Part shown: piece by piece, positions 7,262 to 18,214 of the stretch
Layout of the letters: every line of letters begins with the position of its first letter
Position numbering within the stretch: position 1 is the stretch's first letter
Assembly: GCF_040518285.1 (NCBI RefSeq)
Contig: NZ_CP155449.1
Span: 992,001-1,056,000 of the forward strand
Origin: Knoellia sp. S7-12
GTDB lineage: Bacteria > Actinomycetota > Actinomycetes > Actinomycetales > Dermatophilaceae
Direction: 5' to 3'
Length of the DNA stretch: 64,000 bases
Made by a program: the position numbers and the translations under genes
Notes under the pieces: generated by a model
What the model saw: the letters and a program-made list of their open reading frames with translations, nothing else
Told to the model about the DNA's origin: nothing
Database searches by the model: none

Positions 7262-9982
7262 ATGGACAGCTCCCTCGGCCTGCTGGGCCGCGAGGCCGAG
7301 GCACGTCAGTTGGCTACGTTGCTTTCGGGCGCGCGCAACGGCCGGGGTGGCTCGCTGTTCCTGCTCGGAGCGCCAGGTATTGGCAAGACGACCTTGCTGG
7401 GGTCGGTCGCCCACGCCGGGATGCGTCAGCTGAGGGTGACCGGCTACGAGGCCGAGTCGACGAGCCCTTTCGCGGCGCTCTACCGCCTGATGCTTCCCCT
7501 CCAGTCACATGTGGTGTCGTTGTCTGACCGCCATCAGAGTGCCCTGCGGGTGGCCGCCGGCGTCGACCCCGGCCCACCGCCCGACCGCTTCCTCGTGGGG
7601 ATGGGCGTGCTGGCGCTGGTGGCCGCGGCGGGTGAGACGACGCCGCTGGTGTGCTCGGTCGACGACGCCCACCACCTGGACCCCGAGTCCATGGAAGCGC
7701 TGGCGTTTGTGGCTCGCAGGCTCGAAGCCGAATCGGTCGCCCTGGTGTTCGCCGGTCGCGACGAACCTCACCTGATCGAGCGCATCGTCGGCATCCCGGT
7801 CCTGCATCTCCAGGGACTGGGTCCTGCGGCCGCGATCAGGCTCCTGCAGTCGGCGTTGCCGGAGCCGATGGACCCCGCAGCAGCCGCCCAGATCGCCATG
7901 TCCACAGGGGGGAACCCTCTTGCCCTGGTGGACTTGGCCACCGAGCTCGACGTGCGCAGGCTGACGCACTCGAGCCTGGCTGACGAGCCCATCCCGGTGG
8001 GGCGCCATCTCGAGACGTTCTACCTGCGTCGAGTGCGGCAGCTGGCCCCCGAGCTACAGCTGTGGCTGTTGCTGGCGTCGGCTGACTCGACCGGCAGCTT
8101 CGACCTCATCCGCTCGGCAGCAGCCACGCTGGAGGTTCCGGATGCAGCAGGCGAGGACGCAGAGCTCGCCGGGTTGGTGGCACTGAGTGCCACGGTGGAC
8201 TTCCGTCACCCACTGGTGCGGTCGGCGGTGTACAACGCGGCCTCCGGCACGGACCGGCGTCGGGTCCACCGCGCGCTGTCCCTCGCTGCCGGCGGGCATG
8301 GCTTGGTCGAGCTGGAGGCATGGCACGCGTCCAAGGCCACGCTCGGTAGCGACCCCAAGGTCGCGGAGCGCCTCGAGAAGGTGGCCGACCTGGCCGGACG
8401 GCGCGGGGGGTTGCTCTCTCGCGCGAACGTTCTCGCCCAGGCCTCGGCACTCACACCCGCTGGGGACGTCAAGGCTGCCCGACTGGTGAGCGCGGGAGAG
8501 GCGGCCTCGGCCGCAGGTGCCGTGCAGGTGTCGAAGGCGTTGCTCGACGACCTCGACCCATCAACGGTGCCACCGGCAGTCAGGGGCCGACTCATCTCGC
8601 TGCAGGCGATGCACGCCGTGTTCACGGGAGACCCGGTCCTGGTGAGGGGAACAGCTCGGATGCTCGAGGCCGCGAGCTGCTTCGACGGGATCGATGCCGA
8701 CGCCGAGCAGGCTGCCCTCATCAGGGCGTTCGAGTACTGCCTTCCGGCGGAGCGACTGGTCGATGGCGTGGAGCTGGCCGTGCTGGGCAAGCGCCTGAGC
8801 GAGGGCGCAGCGCTGCGGCTCGGCGTGAACTCGACCGTGCTCACGGCCCTCGGTGCCCTCATCGAGCTGCCCTATGACGAGGCGGTCCCGCTCATGCGTC
8901 GCGCGGTCGACGCCATCAACGCCCTGCCGCAGGCACAGGCCATGACCTACGTCGTGGTCGGTGTCGCTCTCACGACGGCACTGTGGGATGCGGACGGCCG
9001 CCGTGAGGTTCTCGAGCGTGCGGCCCAGGGAGCCCGGGACGCGGGAGCCCTGCAGGTGCTCGACACCACTCTGTGGACCATGTCCCTCGCCGAGCTCAAG
9101 GGCGGCACGCCCAAGGCGGCCGGTGAGGGTGCCGAGCAGGTGCGAGAGCTCCGCCGCGCCATCGGCTACGACGCTGAGCAAGTCGTGAACCCGGCCTACC
9201 TGGCGTGGAACGGTGCGCCGCGGCCCCTGGTGTGGGCGGTCTGCGAAGCTGCGCTGGCGATGGGTTTCGGTGGGGTGCACTCCGCGGGGGTCGCCGCCCT
9301 TGCCGTGCGGGACCTGGCCGAAGGCCACTACCGCGACGCCTACACCACGCTCCAGCCCCTCATCGACGAGCCGTTCCTGCACGTGACCCCGCTGGACCTG
9401 GCGGACTTCGTCGAGGCCGCGGTGCGGGCCGGCCATCCCGCCGAGGCTATGCCCCACGTCCGACGGCTGGAAGAGATGGCTAGGGCCAACGAGTCGCGGT
9501 GGACGCGCGCCATCGCCGAGCGCAGCCGAGCCCTCGTCGACGACGACCCCGAACCCCTCTACCTGAGAGCCATCGCGACCCTCGAGCCCACCGACATCGA
9601 GGTCGAACGCGGTCGGTCTCACTTGCTGTACGGAGAGTGGCTCCGGCGGACCAAGCGCCGCCGCGACGCCCGTGATCAGCTGCGGATGGCCGTGGACCTC
9701 TTCGAACGGAGCCAGGCCCCAATCTTCGTGCAGCGCGCCCAGAACGAGCTCACGGCGACCGGACTGACCTCCGAGGCGGCCAGCGAGCCTCAGCCACTGG
9801 GCCTGACCTCCCAAGAGCTGACGGTCGCGCGACTGGCCGAGTCGGGAAGCACGAACGCCGAGATAGGGGCCACCCTCTTCATCAGCACGAACACGGTGGA
9901 CTACCACTTGCGCAAGGTCTTCCAAAAGCTCGGCATCTCCTCCCGCCGTCAGCTGAGGGAGAGGTTTCGCGCCGGCGGTTGA
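7262..9982 (+). CDS. Large ATP-binding LuxR-family regulator (LAL)
   Basis: Regulator of 906 residues. An N-terminal ATPase domain has the Walker A loop GAPGIGKTT (Lys42) and a Walker B-like LVCSVDDAHHLD near residue 135. A long helical, probably TPR-like middle follows. The last 65 residues are a LuxR/GerE helix-turn-helix (LTSQELTVARLAESG, then STNTVDYHLRKVFQKLG). This domain order defines LAL regulators, MalT-like proteins that usually activate neighbouring operons in response to a ligand. It has no ribosome binding site but does have a TAGCGT box six bases upstream, so it is probably leaderless. Three alpha/beta hydrolase genes flank it (one divergent, two downstream) and are the likely targets. 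No GTATGCCG octamer occurs from 6743 to 12442, which covers this gene and its neighbours. Confidence 0.92.
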   Translation: MDSSLGLLGREAEARQLATLLSGARNGRGGSLFLLGAPGIGKTTLLGSVAHAGMRQLRVTGYEAESTSPFAALYRLMLPLQSHVVSLSDRHQSALRVAAGVDPGPPPDRFLVGMGVLALVAAAGETTPLVCSVDDAHHLDPESMEALAFVARRLEAESVALVFAGRDEPHLIERIVGIPVLHLQGLGPAAAIRLLQSALPEPMDPAAAAQIAMSTGGNPLALVDLATELDVRRLTHSSLADEPIPVGRHLETFYLRRVRQLAPELQLWLLLASADSTGSFDLIRSAAATLEVPDAAGEDAELAGLVALSATVDFRHPLVRSAVYNAASGTDRRRVHRALSLAAGGHGLVELEAWHASKATLGSDPKVAERLEKVADLAGRRGGLLSRANVLAQASALTPAGDVKAARLVSAGEAASAAGAVQVSKALLDDLDPSTVPPAVRGRLISLQAMHAVFTGDPVLVRGTARMLEAASCFDGIDADAEQAALIRAFEYCLPAERLVDGVELAVLGKRLSEGAALRLGVNSTVLTALGALIELPYDEAVPLMRRAVDAINALPQAQAMTYVVVGVALTTALWDADGRREVLERAAQGARDAGALQVLDTTLWTMSLAELKGGTPKAAGEGAEQVRELRRAIGYDAEQVVNPAYLAWNGAPRPLVWAVCEAALAMGFGGVHSAGVAALAVRDLAEGHYRDAYTTLQPLIDEPFLHVTPLDLADFVEAAVRAGHPAEAMPHVRRLEEMARANESRWTRAIAERSRALVDDDPEPLYLRAIATLEPTDIEVERGRSHLLYGEWLRRTKRRRDARDQLRMAVDLFERSQAPIFVQRAQNELTATGLTSEAASEPQPLGLTSQELTVARLAESGSTNAEIGATLFISTNTVDYHLRKVFQKLGISSRRQLRERFRAGG

Positions 9983-10129
9983 CCGTTCGGTTGCGTGAGC
10001 ACGCCCGAGCAGAGACCGACTCCGCTCCAGCCCGACGGCAGACAGCACTGACGACTACGAGCCGCGCGTGGTCCGGCGACATGGGGTGCCAAACCAGACT
10101 CGGGAATCCAAGCCCTCGAGGAGGCCCCC

Positions 10130-10954
10130 ATGCCCTACGTCACCGCCGATGACGGCGCCCAGATCTTCTACAAGGACTGGGGAAGCACCGGCACCCCCGT
10201 CATCCTTAGCCACGGATGGCCCCTCAACGCCGACGCCTGGGATGCCGCCTCGCGGCATCTGGCCGAGCACGGACACCGCGTCATCGCCCACGACCGTCGC
10301 GGACACGGCCGCTCCACACAGACTTGGGACGGCAACGATATGGACACCTACGCCGACGACCTCGCCACCCTCATCGAAACTCTCGACCTGCATGACCTCA
10401 CGTTGGTCGGACACTCCACCGGCGGCGGCGAAATCGTCCGCTACATCGGGCGGTACGGCAGCGCACGCGTCGCGAAACTCGTGCTCGTGTCTGCCGTTCC
10501 ACCGCTCATGCTGCGCGCCGACGACAACCGCGAGGGCCTGCCGGTCACCGTCTTCGATGACATTCGAGCCGGAGAGGTGGCCAACCGCTCCCAGCTCTAT
10601 CGGGACCTCGCCGACGGCCCATTCTTCGGACACAACCGCAACGGTGACGTCGACCAAGGATTTCGTGACGCGTTCTGGTTGCAGGGCATGTCCAGCGGAC
10701 ACCGGGGCGCCTACGAGTGCATCGCAGCATTCTCGGCAACGGACTTCCGCGAAGACCTGGCCAAGGTCAACATTCCCACCCTTGTAATCCACGGCGACGA
10801 CGACCAGATCGTCCCCATCCACGTAGGGGGCAAGCGCTCTGCCGACCTCATCGCCGGTGCAGTGCTCACCGTGTACGAGGGCAGCAGCCATGCGCTCCCG
10901 GACACCGACCGGGACCGTCTCCACACCGACCTGCTCCAGTTCATCAACTCCTGA
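10130..10954 (+). CDS. Alpha/beta hydrolase, cofactor-free haloperoxidase-like
   Basis: Cytoplasmic alpha/beta hydrolase of 274 residues with no signal peptide. It carries the oxyanion loop [11 protein letters not shown], the strand motif HDRRGHGRS, and the nucleophile elbow GHSTGGGE with Ser96. The acid is in [11 protein letters not shown] and the histidine in EGSSHALP. The HGWPL and GHSTGGGE combination is typical of the so-called non-haem chloroperoxidase/esterase group; the haloperoxidase activity of that group is often a side reaction of an esterase. GAGGAGG lies five bases upstream of the ATG. It is followed after 15 bases by a second hydrolase gene and forms an operon with it, downstream of the LAL regulator. 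Confidence 0.88.
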   Translation: MPYVTADDGAQIFYKDWGSTGTPVILSHGWPLNADAWDAASRHLAEHGHRVIAHDRRGHGRSTQTWDGNDMDTYADDLATLIETLDLHDLTLVGHSTGGGEIVRYIGRYGSARVAKLVLVSAVPPLMLRADDNREGLPVTVFDDIRAGEVANRSQLYRDLADGPFFGHNRNGDVDQGFRDAFWLQGMSSGHRGAYECIAAFSATDFREDLAKVNIPTLVIHGDDDQIVPIHVGGKRSADLIAGAVLTVYEGSSHALPDTDRDRLHTDLLQFINS

Positions 10955-10969
10955 CGAAAGAGAAGACTC

Positions 10970-11812
10970 ATGAACCAGAACGAACGCCCCGACACCGTTG
11001 TCCTCGTCCACGGACTCTGGATGACCCCCCGCAGCTGGGAGGATTGGGCCGCGTACTACCGCGCGAAGGGCCTCACCGTCCTCACACCCTCCTACCCGGG
11101 CTTCGAGATCGAGGTCGAAGCTCTTCGGGAGAATCCCCAGATCATCGCCGACCTGACCGTTCCGGAGACCCTCGACCACCTCGCAGCTGTGATCGAGAGC
11201 GTAGAGGTCCCCCCGATCATCATGGGCCACTCCTTCGGCGGCACGCTGACGCAGCTGCTCCTCGCCCGCGGCCTCGGCTCGGCTGGTGTTGTCATCGATT
11301 CCGCCCCCACCGAGGGCGTGCGCGTCAACCCGCTCTCGCAGGCCAAGTCGTTGTTTCCGGCGCTGAAGAACCCGGCCAACCGTCACAAGGCGGTTGGGTT
11401 CACCCCGGAGGAGTTTCACTACGCCTTCACCAACACCCTCACCGAGGAAGAGTCCAGGGCCGTGTGGGACCGCTACGCCATTGCGGCACCAGGGCATTGG
11501 GTTTGGGAGTACGGACTGTTCGCCAACTTCAAACCCGGTCGTCAGGAGACCTGGGTCGACTACTCCGCCGATCGGGCGCCGCTGCTGTTCATCGGTGGCG
11601 AGAAGGACCACATCATGCCTCCCTCGGTCAACAAGTCCAACGCCAAGCACTACGCCAAGTCACCGGCGCTCACCGAGTACTACGAGTTCGCGGGGCGCGA
11701 CCACTGGACCTGCGGTGCCCCGGGCTGGGAGGCCGTCGCCGACCACGCCCTCGACTGGGCCCTCCAGAAGGCGGGCACCGTCGGCGAGACGGCGTCGGCC
11801 TCTGGCTCTTGA
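10970..11812 (+). CDS. Alpha/beta hydrolase
   Basis: Cytoplasmic alpha/beta hydrolase of 280 residues. Visible motifs are VLVHGLWMTPRSW (oxyanion loop), GHSFGG with Ser88, an acid in FIGGEKDHIMPP and a histidine in AGRDHWTCGAPGW. The same GLWMTPRSW and DHWTCG pattern is common in unnamed actinobacterial hydrolases sold in annotation as esterases or haloperoxidases. It is distinct from the upstream hydrolase, so this is not a recent duplication. The gap to that gene is only 15 bases, so they are co-transcribed. It runs convergent to the RarD-like gene with a seven-base gap. The substrate is unknown. Confidence 0.85.
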   Translation: MNQNERPDTVVLVHGLWMTPRSWEDWAAYYRAKGLTVLTPSYPGFEIEVEALRENPQIIADLTVPETLDHLAAVIESVEVPPIIMGHSFGGTLTQLLLARGLGSAGVVIDSAPTEGVRVNPLSQAKSLFPALKNPANRHKAVGFTPEEFHYAFTNTLTEEESRAVWDRYAIAAPGHWVWEYGLFANFKPGRQETWVDYSADRAPLLFIGGEKDHIMPPSVNKSNAKHYAKSPALTEYYEFAGRDHWTCGAPGWEAVADHALDWALQKAGTVGETASASGS

Positions 11813-11819
11813 GGGCGGG

Positions 11820-12764
11820 TCAGGGGCAGGGTTCAGGTTCGGCGAGGCGGGCTCGGCGGTTGGTCTGGCCTTGGCGCAGCGAGTCGATCGTCAACAGCAG
11901 CAGGGCGATCCACACGATCCCGAAGCCGACCCACAGCGCGCCGGTCACGTGCTCACCAAGCAGCACGACACCGATGAGCAGCTGCAGCATCGGGGTGAGG
12001 AACTGGATCAGCCCGATCGTCACCAGCGGGATCCGCCGAGCAGCGGCTGCGAAGAAGAGCAACGGGATCGCCGTGACCACTCCAGCAGCGACCAACAGGG
12101 ACGTGTGGGCCGCACCCTCCTCCCCGAAGGTCGTGGACCCCTTTGAGGCAAGCCACACGAGCACGCCAACAGCCACCGGGGCCAGCACCAGCGTCTCGAC
12201 CGTCAGCGAGTGCATCGCATCCAGCGACGCGCCGACCTTCTTCTTGACCAACCCGTAGAAGGCGAACGAGAACGCGAGCGACACGGCGATCCACGGGAAC
12301 TCGCCACCCGCCACAGTGAGGTAGACCGCGGCGATCGCCCCGACACTCACCGCCGCCCACTGCATCGGCCGCAGCCGCTCGCGCAGCACGAAGACGCCCA
12401 GCCCCACGGTGACGATGGGGTTGAGGAAGTAACCGAGGGCAGCGGCATACGTCCGACCGGTGATGACGGCAAGGACATAGACGACCCAGTTGACGGCGAT
12501 GAGCAGGGCGGCGAGCGACAGCCCGCCGAGCAGCTTCGGTCGCCGCACCACCGTCGACACCCACGCGAAGTCCCTTCGGACTACGAGCACGACGACGCAG
12601 AACAGCATCGTCCACAGGATCCGGTGCGCGAGGATCTCGAAAGCACCCGAGGGTTCGAGCGCGTGGAAGTACAGGGGGAAGAGTCCCCAGATGCCGTAGG
12701 CGAGAAATGCGAAGATCGTCCCGCGCTTCAGTTCCCCGGCATCACCCGCGAGGGGCGGACTCAT
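11820..12764 (-). CDS. rarD: RarD/EamA-family permease
   Basis: Inner membrane protein of 314 residues with ten predicted helices, an EamA/DMT-superfamily transporter of the RarD group. The N-terminal segment GTIFAFLAYGIWGLFPLYF and the later NWVVYVLAVITGRTYAAALGY (read as two neighbouring stretches) are characteristic of that group. RarD was first linked to chloramphenicol sensitivity, but its transported substrate is not settled. The ATG at 12764 begins the first membrane segment after 14 residues; longer upstream reading would run into korB. It lies 19 bases downstream of korB on the same strand, so it is probably the third gene of the korAB operon. Confidence 0.85.
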   Translation of the reverse strand: MSPPLAGDAGELKRGTIFAFLAYGIWGLFPLYFHALEPSGAFEILAHRILWTMLFCVVVLVVRRDFAWVSTVVRRPKLLGGLSLAALLIAVNWVVYVLAVITGRTYAAALGYFLNPIVTVGLGVFVLRERLRPMQWAAVSVGAIAAVYLTVAGGEFPWIAVSLAFSFAFYGLVKKKVGASLDAMHSLTVETLVLAPVAVGVLVWLASKGSTTFGEEGAAHTSLLVAAGVVTAIPLLFFAAAARRIPLVTIGLIQFLTPMLQLLIGVVLLGEHVTGALWVGFGIVWIALLLLTIDSLRQGQTNRRARLAEPEPCP

Positions 12765-12783
12765 CCCTGGGTCACACGAGCAC

Positions 12784-13871
12784 TCACGCGACGGTCCACG
12801 TGTCGCGACCGCGGAGCAGGGAGCCCAAGTCGTCGTCGGTCGCCGGGCCACCCGCCGTGTCGATCGCGGCCTCCACCTGTGCGCGCACACCGTCGTCATA
12901 GGTCGGACGCGACACCGACCGGAAGATGCCCATCGGCACGTGCGTCATCTCGGGGGAGTCGAGCCGCGACAGTGCGAATGCCTGGCTCGGGTCCTCAGCG
13001 CCCGCGTCGTGCACGACCACGTCGGCGCCGACAGCGTCAGCGGCAGACACGAACTCAAGGCGACCACCCGGCATACGCACCAACGTTTTTCGGTCGTCCT
13101 CGGGACCCACGCCCACCGGCTCGCCGTCGAGGAGGTGCACGAGACGCGCCTCCTGCTGGGTGCGGTCCTTGATGAGGTCGAACGCGCCGTCGTTGAAGAT
13201 CGGGCAGTTCTGATAGATCTCGACGAGCGAGGTGCCACGGTGCTCCGCAGCCGCCCGCAGGATCCCGGTGAGGTGCTTGCGGTCGGTGTCGGTCGTGCGC
13301 GCCACGAAGGTCGCCTCCGCACCGAGCGCCAACGACACCGGGTTGAAGGGCTGGTCGACCGACCCGAGCGGGGAGGACTTCGTCACCTGGCCGACGCGCG
13401 ACGTGGGGGAGTACTGGCCCTTGGTCAGCCCATAGATCTCGTTGTTGAACAACAGGATCGTCATGTTGACGTTGCGGCGCAACGCGTGGATGAGGTGGTT
13501 GCCACCGATCGACAGCGCGTCGCCGTCGCCCGTCACGACCCACACGTTCTGGTCCGGCCGCGACGTCGCGAGCCCGGTGGCGATCGACGGCGCGCGACCG
13601 TGGATCGAGTGCATGCCATAGGTGTCGAGGTAGTAGGGGAAGCGCGAGCTGCACCCGATGCCGGAGACGAACGTGATGTTCTCGCGCTTGAGCCCGAGCT
13701 CGGGCAGGAACGACTGGACCGCCGCCAGGATCGCGTAGTCACCGCAACCCGGGCACCAGCGCACCTCCTGGTCGGACGTGAACTCGCGCTTGGTCTGCTT
13801 CGGTGAATCAACAGCAAGCAGGGGTATGCCGGTCAGCCCGCTCGGGCGTGAGGCTGCATGATTCGTGGTGG

Positions 13872-13875
<4 letters not shown>
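12784..13875 (-). CDS. korB: 2-oxoglutarate:ferredoxin oxidoreductase, beta subunit
   Basis: TPP-binding subunit (363 residues) of the enzyme that oxidatively decarboxylates 2-oxoglutarate to succinyl-CoA while reducing ferredoxin. The iron-sulfur ligands begin with RWCPGCGDY (Cys41, Cys44), with further cysteines in SGIGCSSRFPYY and IYQNCPIFND. The TPP-Mg motif is GDGDALSIGGNH, followed by NNEIYGLTKGQYSPTS. The GTG start at 13875 overlaps the korA stop (GTGA), so synthesis is coupled. KorAB of this two-subunit type is common in Actinobacteria such as Mycobacterium. The substrate call (2-oxoglutarate rather than pyruvate) rests on family resemblance. Its position beside a complex I gene set lacking the NADH module is notable. 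Confidence 0.92.
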
Positions 13876-15740
<1,865 letters not shown>

Positions 15741-15936
15741 GAACACCTGACTCGAGAGCTGTCAGCCGGGGCTCTTTTCTCGTGACCCGACGGGTACCCC
15801 CATCGTACGACCGAGGTAAGGCAAGGCTATGGAGGTGTCCAACAAGGATCACATCCCTCCCGCCAAGGGGGAGTTCTCCCCATGGCGAAGAAAGCACACC
15901 CCTGCAAGCATGGGGAACCAACGGGGAGGAGCGCTC

Positions 15937-16239
15937 ATGACGTACGACGTCCAGATCAAGGACCTGCGGGACTCGGCCAAGGCCGCGCGTTCGGCCGCGG
16001 GACAGATCGCAAAGGTCACGCCGGGGGAGGCCTTGACCGGGGCGAAGGCGGCCATGCCCGGGGCCTCGAGTGTGGCCGCGATGCAACGAGTGGGCACCGA
16101 CTGGACCACCGAACTGACCGACTGGGCCAAAGCGGCGAGGGCCTACGGTCGGACGTTGGACACCAACGCGACGCAGTACGAACTCGATGACGACGCCTCG
16201 CGGGCGGCCTTTGGTCCGATCGGGAAGCCGCAGCGCTGA
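15937..16239 (+). CDS. Small helical EspC/WXG100-like protein
   Basis: A 100-residue, mostly helical protein of the size and pattern of ESX/type VII secretion substrates. A first alanine-rich helix (DLRDSAKAARSAAGQIAKV) is followed by a second region with WTTELTDWAKAARAYGRTL and an acidic end, YELDDDASRAAFG. This most resembles the EspC-type (T7SS_ESX_EspC) pattern rather than classic WXG100, since no W-X-G turn is present. GGGGAGGA lies six bases before the ATG at 15937 and fixes the start. It is separated by one base from the hydrolase gene and is presumably its partner. Whether the pair is secreted, and by which ESX system, is not shown: no ESX core genes are in the window. Confidence 0.75.
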   Translation: MTYDVQIKDLRDSAKAARSAAGQIAKVTPGEALTGAKAAMPGASSVAAMQRVGTDWTTELTDWAKAARAYGRTLDTNATQYELDDDASRAAFGPIGKPQR

Positions 16240-16240
16240 C

Positions 16241-18214
16241 ATGGGGGCGCTCACGTGGGGGGATATCAAGAAGTGGAGACCTGGCCCGCTGGACACCGCT
16301 GAAACCAATCTCCGAATCGCTCGGAGGTCGATGCTCGATCTCGCCGACGAGCTCGAGGTCATGGGCCTGCCGGCGCGCTGGCGCGGGACCGCCTCCGAGA
16401 CCTCGCGGGGCAAGCTCAAGACCGTCACTTCGGACCTCAAGGACATCGTTGCGGAGGTCTCCACGGCATACACCGCCGTCTGTGACGCGGCTGACGCGGT
16501 GCGCGGGGTGGAACAGGCAGTGGACGCTGCCACATCGTTCGCGTCGGCGAACCAGCTCCTCATCTCCGATGCGGGTGTGGTCAGCGATGACGGTCCGGCC
16601 ATCGACACCGGGAACGAGCACGACAACAAGGTGCTCGTTGACGAGCGCAACGGGCTGATCACCGAGTGTGTCGACCTCATCGAGCAGGCTCTGCGCAAGG
16701 CCGACGACGTCGATGTGGACCTCAACGCCGTCCTCGTCGCGATCGACAAGAACGAGATCCGAGCCGGGGCCGGGGGACTTGCCCAGGCTTCGAAACTGGG
16801 CGAGGTCGAAGGCGACCTTGGCGTGATGGAACCACCCGAGGGCGGGACTCCCAGCGACAACGCGGCGTGGTGGGCCACGATGTCCCCGGACGAGCGCAAG
16901 GAGATCATCGCCAAGTTCCCCGAGTGGATCGGCAACCGCGACGGCGTCGACTTCACCTCGCGCGACCTGGCCAACCGCAACATCCTCGACTCACGTCGGG
17001 ACTGGGTGCAGGACCGGCTGGACGACCCCGACCTCACGCCAGCGCAGCGCAAGGACCTCGAGGAGGAGCAGGCGTCGATCGAACAGATCGACGAGATGCT
17101 GGGCCGCAAGGGGGTGCACCAGCTCGCTGGCCTCGACTTCAGCAAGGAGCGGACCGAGGCGATCGTCGTCAACGGCAACCTCGACACTGCCGACCAGGTC
17201 GCCGTGTTCACGCCGGGGATGACGTCCAACGTTCCCGGAATGGGTGGCTATGACACCGACATGGCCCAGCTGAAGCGACGCATGGAGGCCATCCTGCTCG
17301 CCGAGGGCGACGTCAGCGCCGACGGCAGTCCCAAGACCGTCGCCACCGTCACCTGGATGGGGTACCAAGCGCCGCAGGCCCTGCCCGACATCTCCGTCGC
17401 GTCCAGGGATGCGGCCGAGACCGGTGGTGCGAGCCTCGCGGACTTCTATCGCGGGATCAACACCTCTCGGATGGGCGACCCCGACATCACCGCCCTCGGA
17501 CACTCCTATGGTTCGACGACCACGGGGATCGCGCTCCAGGAGTCGAACACGGGGGTCGACCGCACGGTCCTGTTCGGCTCGCCGGGAGCCGGCACGATGG
17601 ACATCGACGACTACCAGACGAAAACGGGCACGACGTATTACGCGGAGACCAAGAACGACCTCGTGGGCGATGTCGGGAGGTTCGGCGGGGACCTCACCTA
17701 CCTTGACGGCGTCAAGCACCTCGAGACCGACGCCGAGACCACCCCCGACGGTCGTCCCCTCGCCCGCAGCAGTGGCCACAGCGAGTACCTCGACGACGGC
17801 ACCACCAGCCAGCACTCCATGGCAGCCGTCGCGAGCGGGCACCCCGAGCAGGCCATCGAGGGACATGATCCCAACAAGCAGGACCTCTGGGGGCAGGTCA
17901 AGACCGACGGCTACGAAACAGCGGTGGAGGTGAGGGACAAGAGCGTCGAGATCGCTGGCGACGTGAAGGATGGTGCAGTGGAGACCTATGAACAGGGGAG
18001 GGACTTCGCCGTCGACACCTACGAGGACGGTAAGAAGGTTGTCGTGGACACCTACAACACCAGCAGGGACGCCGTCGTCGACACCTATGAGGATGGCAAG
18101 GACGTCGTGGTGGACACCTACGAGGACGGCAAGGACCTCGCTGAGGACATCGGCGAGGGGACCAAGGACGTCGTGGGCGAGGGCTACAAGAAGCTCACGG
18201 GCTGGATCCCGTGA
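16241..18214 (+). CDS. DUF1023 alpha/beta hydrolase with N-terminal ESX-like helices and eleven-residue repeat tail
   Basis: A 657-residue protein in three parts. Residues 1-~125 are helical and WXG-like (DIKKWRPGPLDTAE, then PARWRGTASETSRGKL). Residues ~205-535 are a DUF1023 alpha/beta hydrolase with the entry motif WWATMSPDERKEIIAKFPEWI, written here as adjoining stretches, and the nucleophile elbow GHSYGS (Ser422). Residues 563-650 are eight exact-length hendecads of the type VVDTYEDGKDV, ending in KLTGWIP. No signal peptide is present, as expected for an ESX-type substrate. The ATG at 16241 follows the EspC-like gene by one base, and the stop overlaps the lipoprotein start. The tail is not a normal part of the DUF1023 family. 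The substrate is unknown. Confidence 0.8.
   Translation: MGALTWGDIKKWRPGPLDTAETNLRIARRSMLDLADELEVMGLPARWRGTASETSRGKLKTVTSDLKDIVAEVSTAYTAVCDAADAVRGVEQAVDAATSFASANQLLISDAGVVSDDGPAIDTGNEHDNKVLVDERNGLITECVDLIEQALRKADDVDVDLNAVLVAIDKNEIRAGAGGLAQASKLGEVEGDLGVMEPPEGGTPSDNAAWWATMSPDERKEIIAKFPEWIGNRDGVDFTSRDLANRNILDSRRDWVQDRLDDPDLTPAQRKDLEEEQASIEQIDEMLGRKGVHQLAGLDFSKERTEAIVVNGNLDTADQVAVFTPGMTSNVPGMGGYDTDMAQLKRRMEAILLAEGDVSADGSPKTVATVTWMGYQAPQALPDISVASRDAAETGGASLADFYRGINTSRMGDPDITALGHSYGSTTTGIALQESNTGVDRTVLFGSPGAGTMDIDDYQTKTGTTYYAETKNDLVGDVGRFGGDLTYLDGVKHLETDAETTPDGRPLARSSGHSEYLDDGTTSQHSMAAVASGHPEQAIEGHDPNKQDLWGQVKTDGYETAVEVRDKSVEIAGDVKDGAVETYEQGRDFAVDTYEDGKKVVVDTYNTSRDAVVDTYEDGKDVVVDTYEDGKDLAEDIGEGTKDVVGEGYKKLTGWIP
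17927..18190 (+). repeat. Eight in-frame 33-base repeats encoding hendecads
   Basis: The coding sequence for residues 563-650 of the hydrolase is built of eight consecutive 33-base units, each giving eleven residues around the pattern x-x-x-D-x-V-V-D-T-Y-E. The middle units share long identical stretches such as gtcgtggacacctacga, so copies can change by slippage or recombination. Eleven-residue periodicity gives an amphipathic helix that lies on a membrane or lipid surface, as in LEA-type and apolipoprotein-like proteins. Confidence 0.85.

Noticed and set aside
8561..11650. Two long minus-strand open frames opposite the LAL regulator and hydrolases
   Set aside because: Both lie opposite genes with clear catalytic and DNA-binding motifs and show no recognisable domain.
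15812..15835. Possible DtxR/IdeR iron box (AGGTAAGGC...AGGCTA) in the korA-cassette gap
   Set aside because: Only one half resembles the 19-base consensus; the other half mismatches at the key positions. Fe-S enzyme next door makes it tempting but support is weak.
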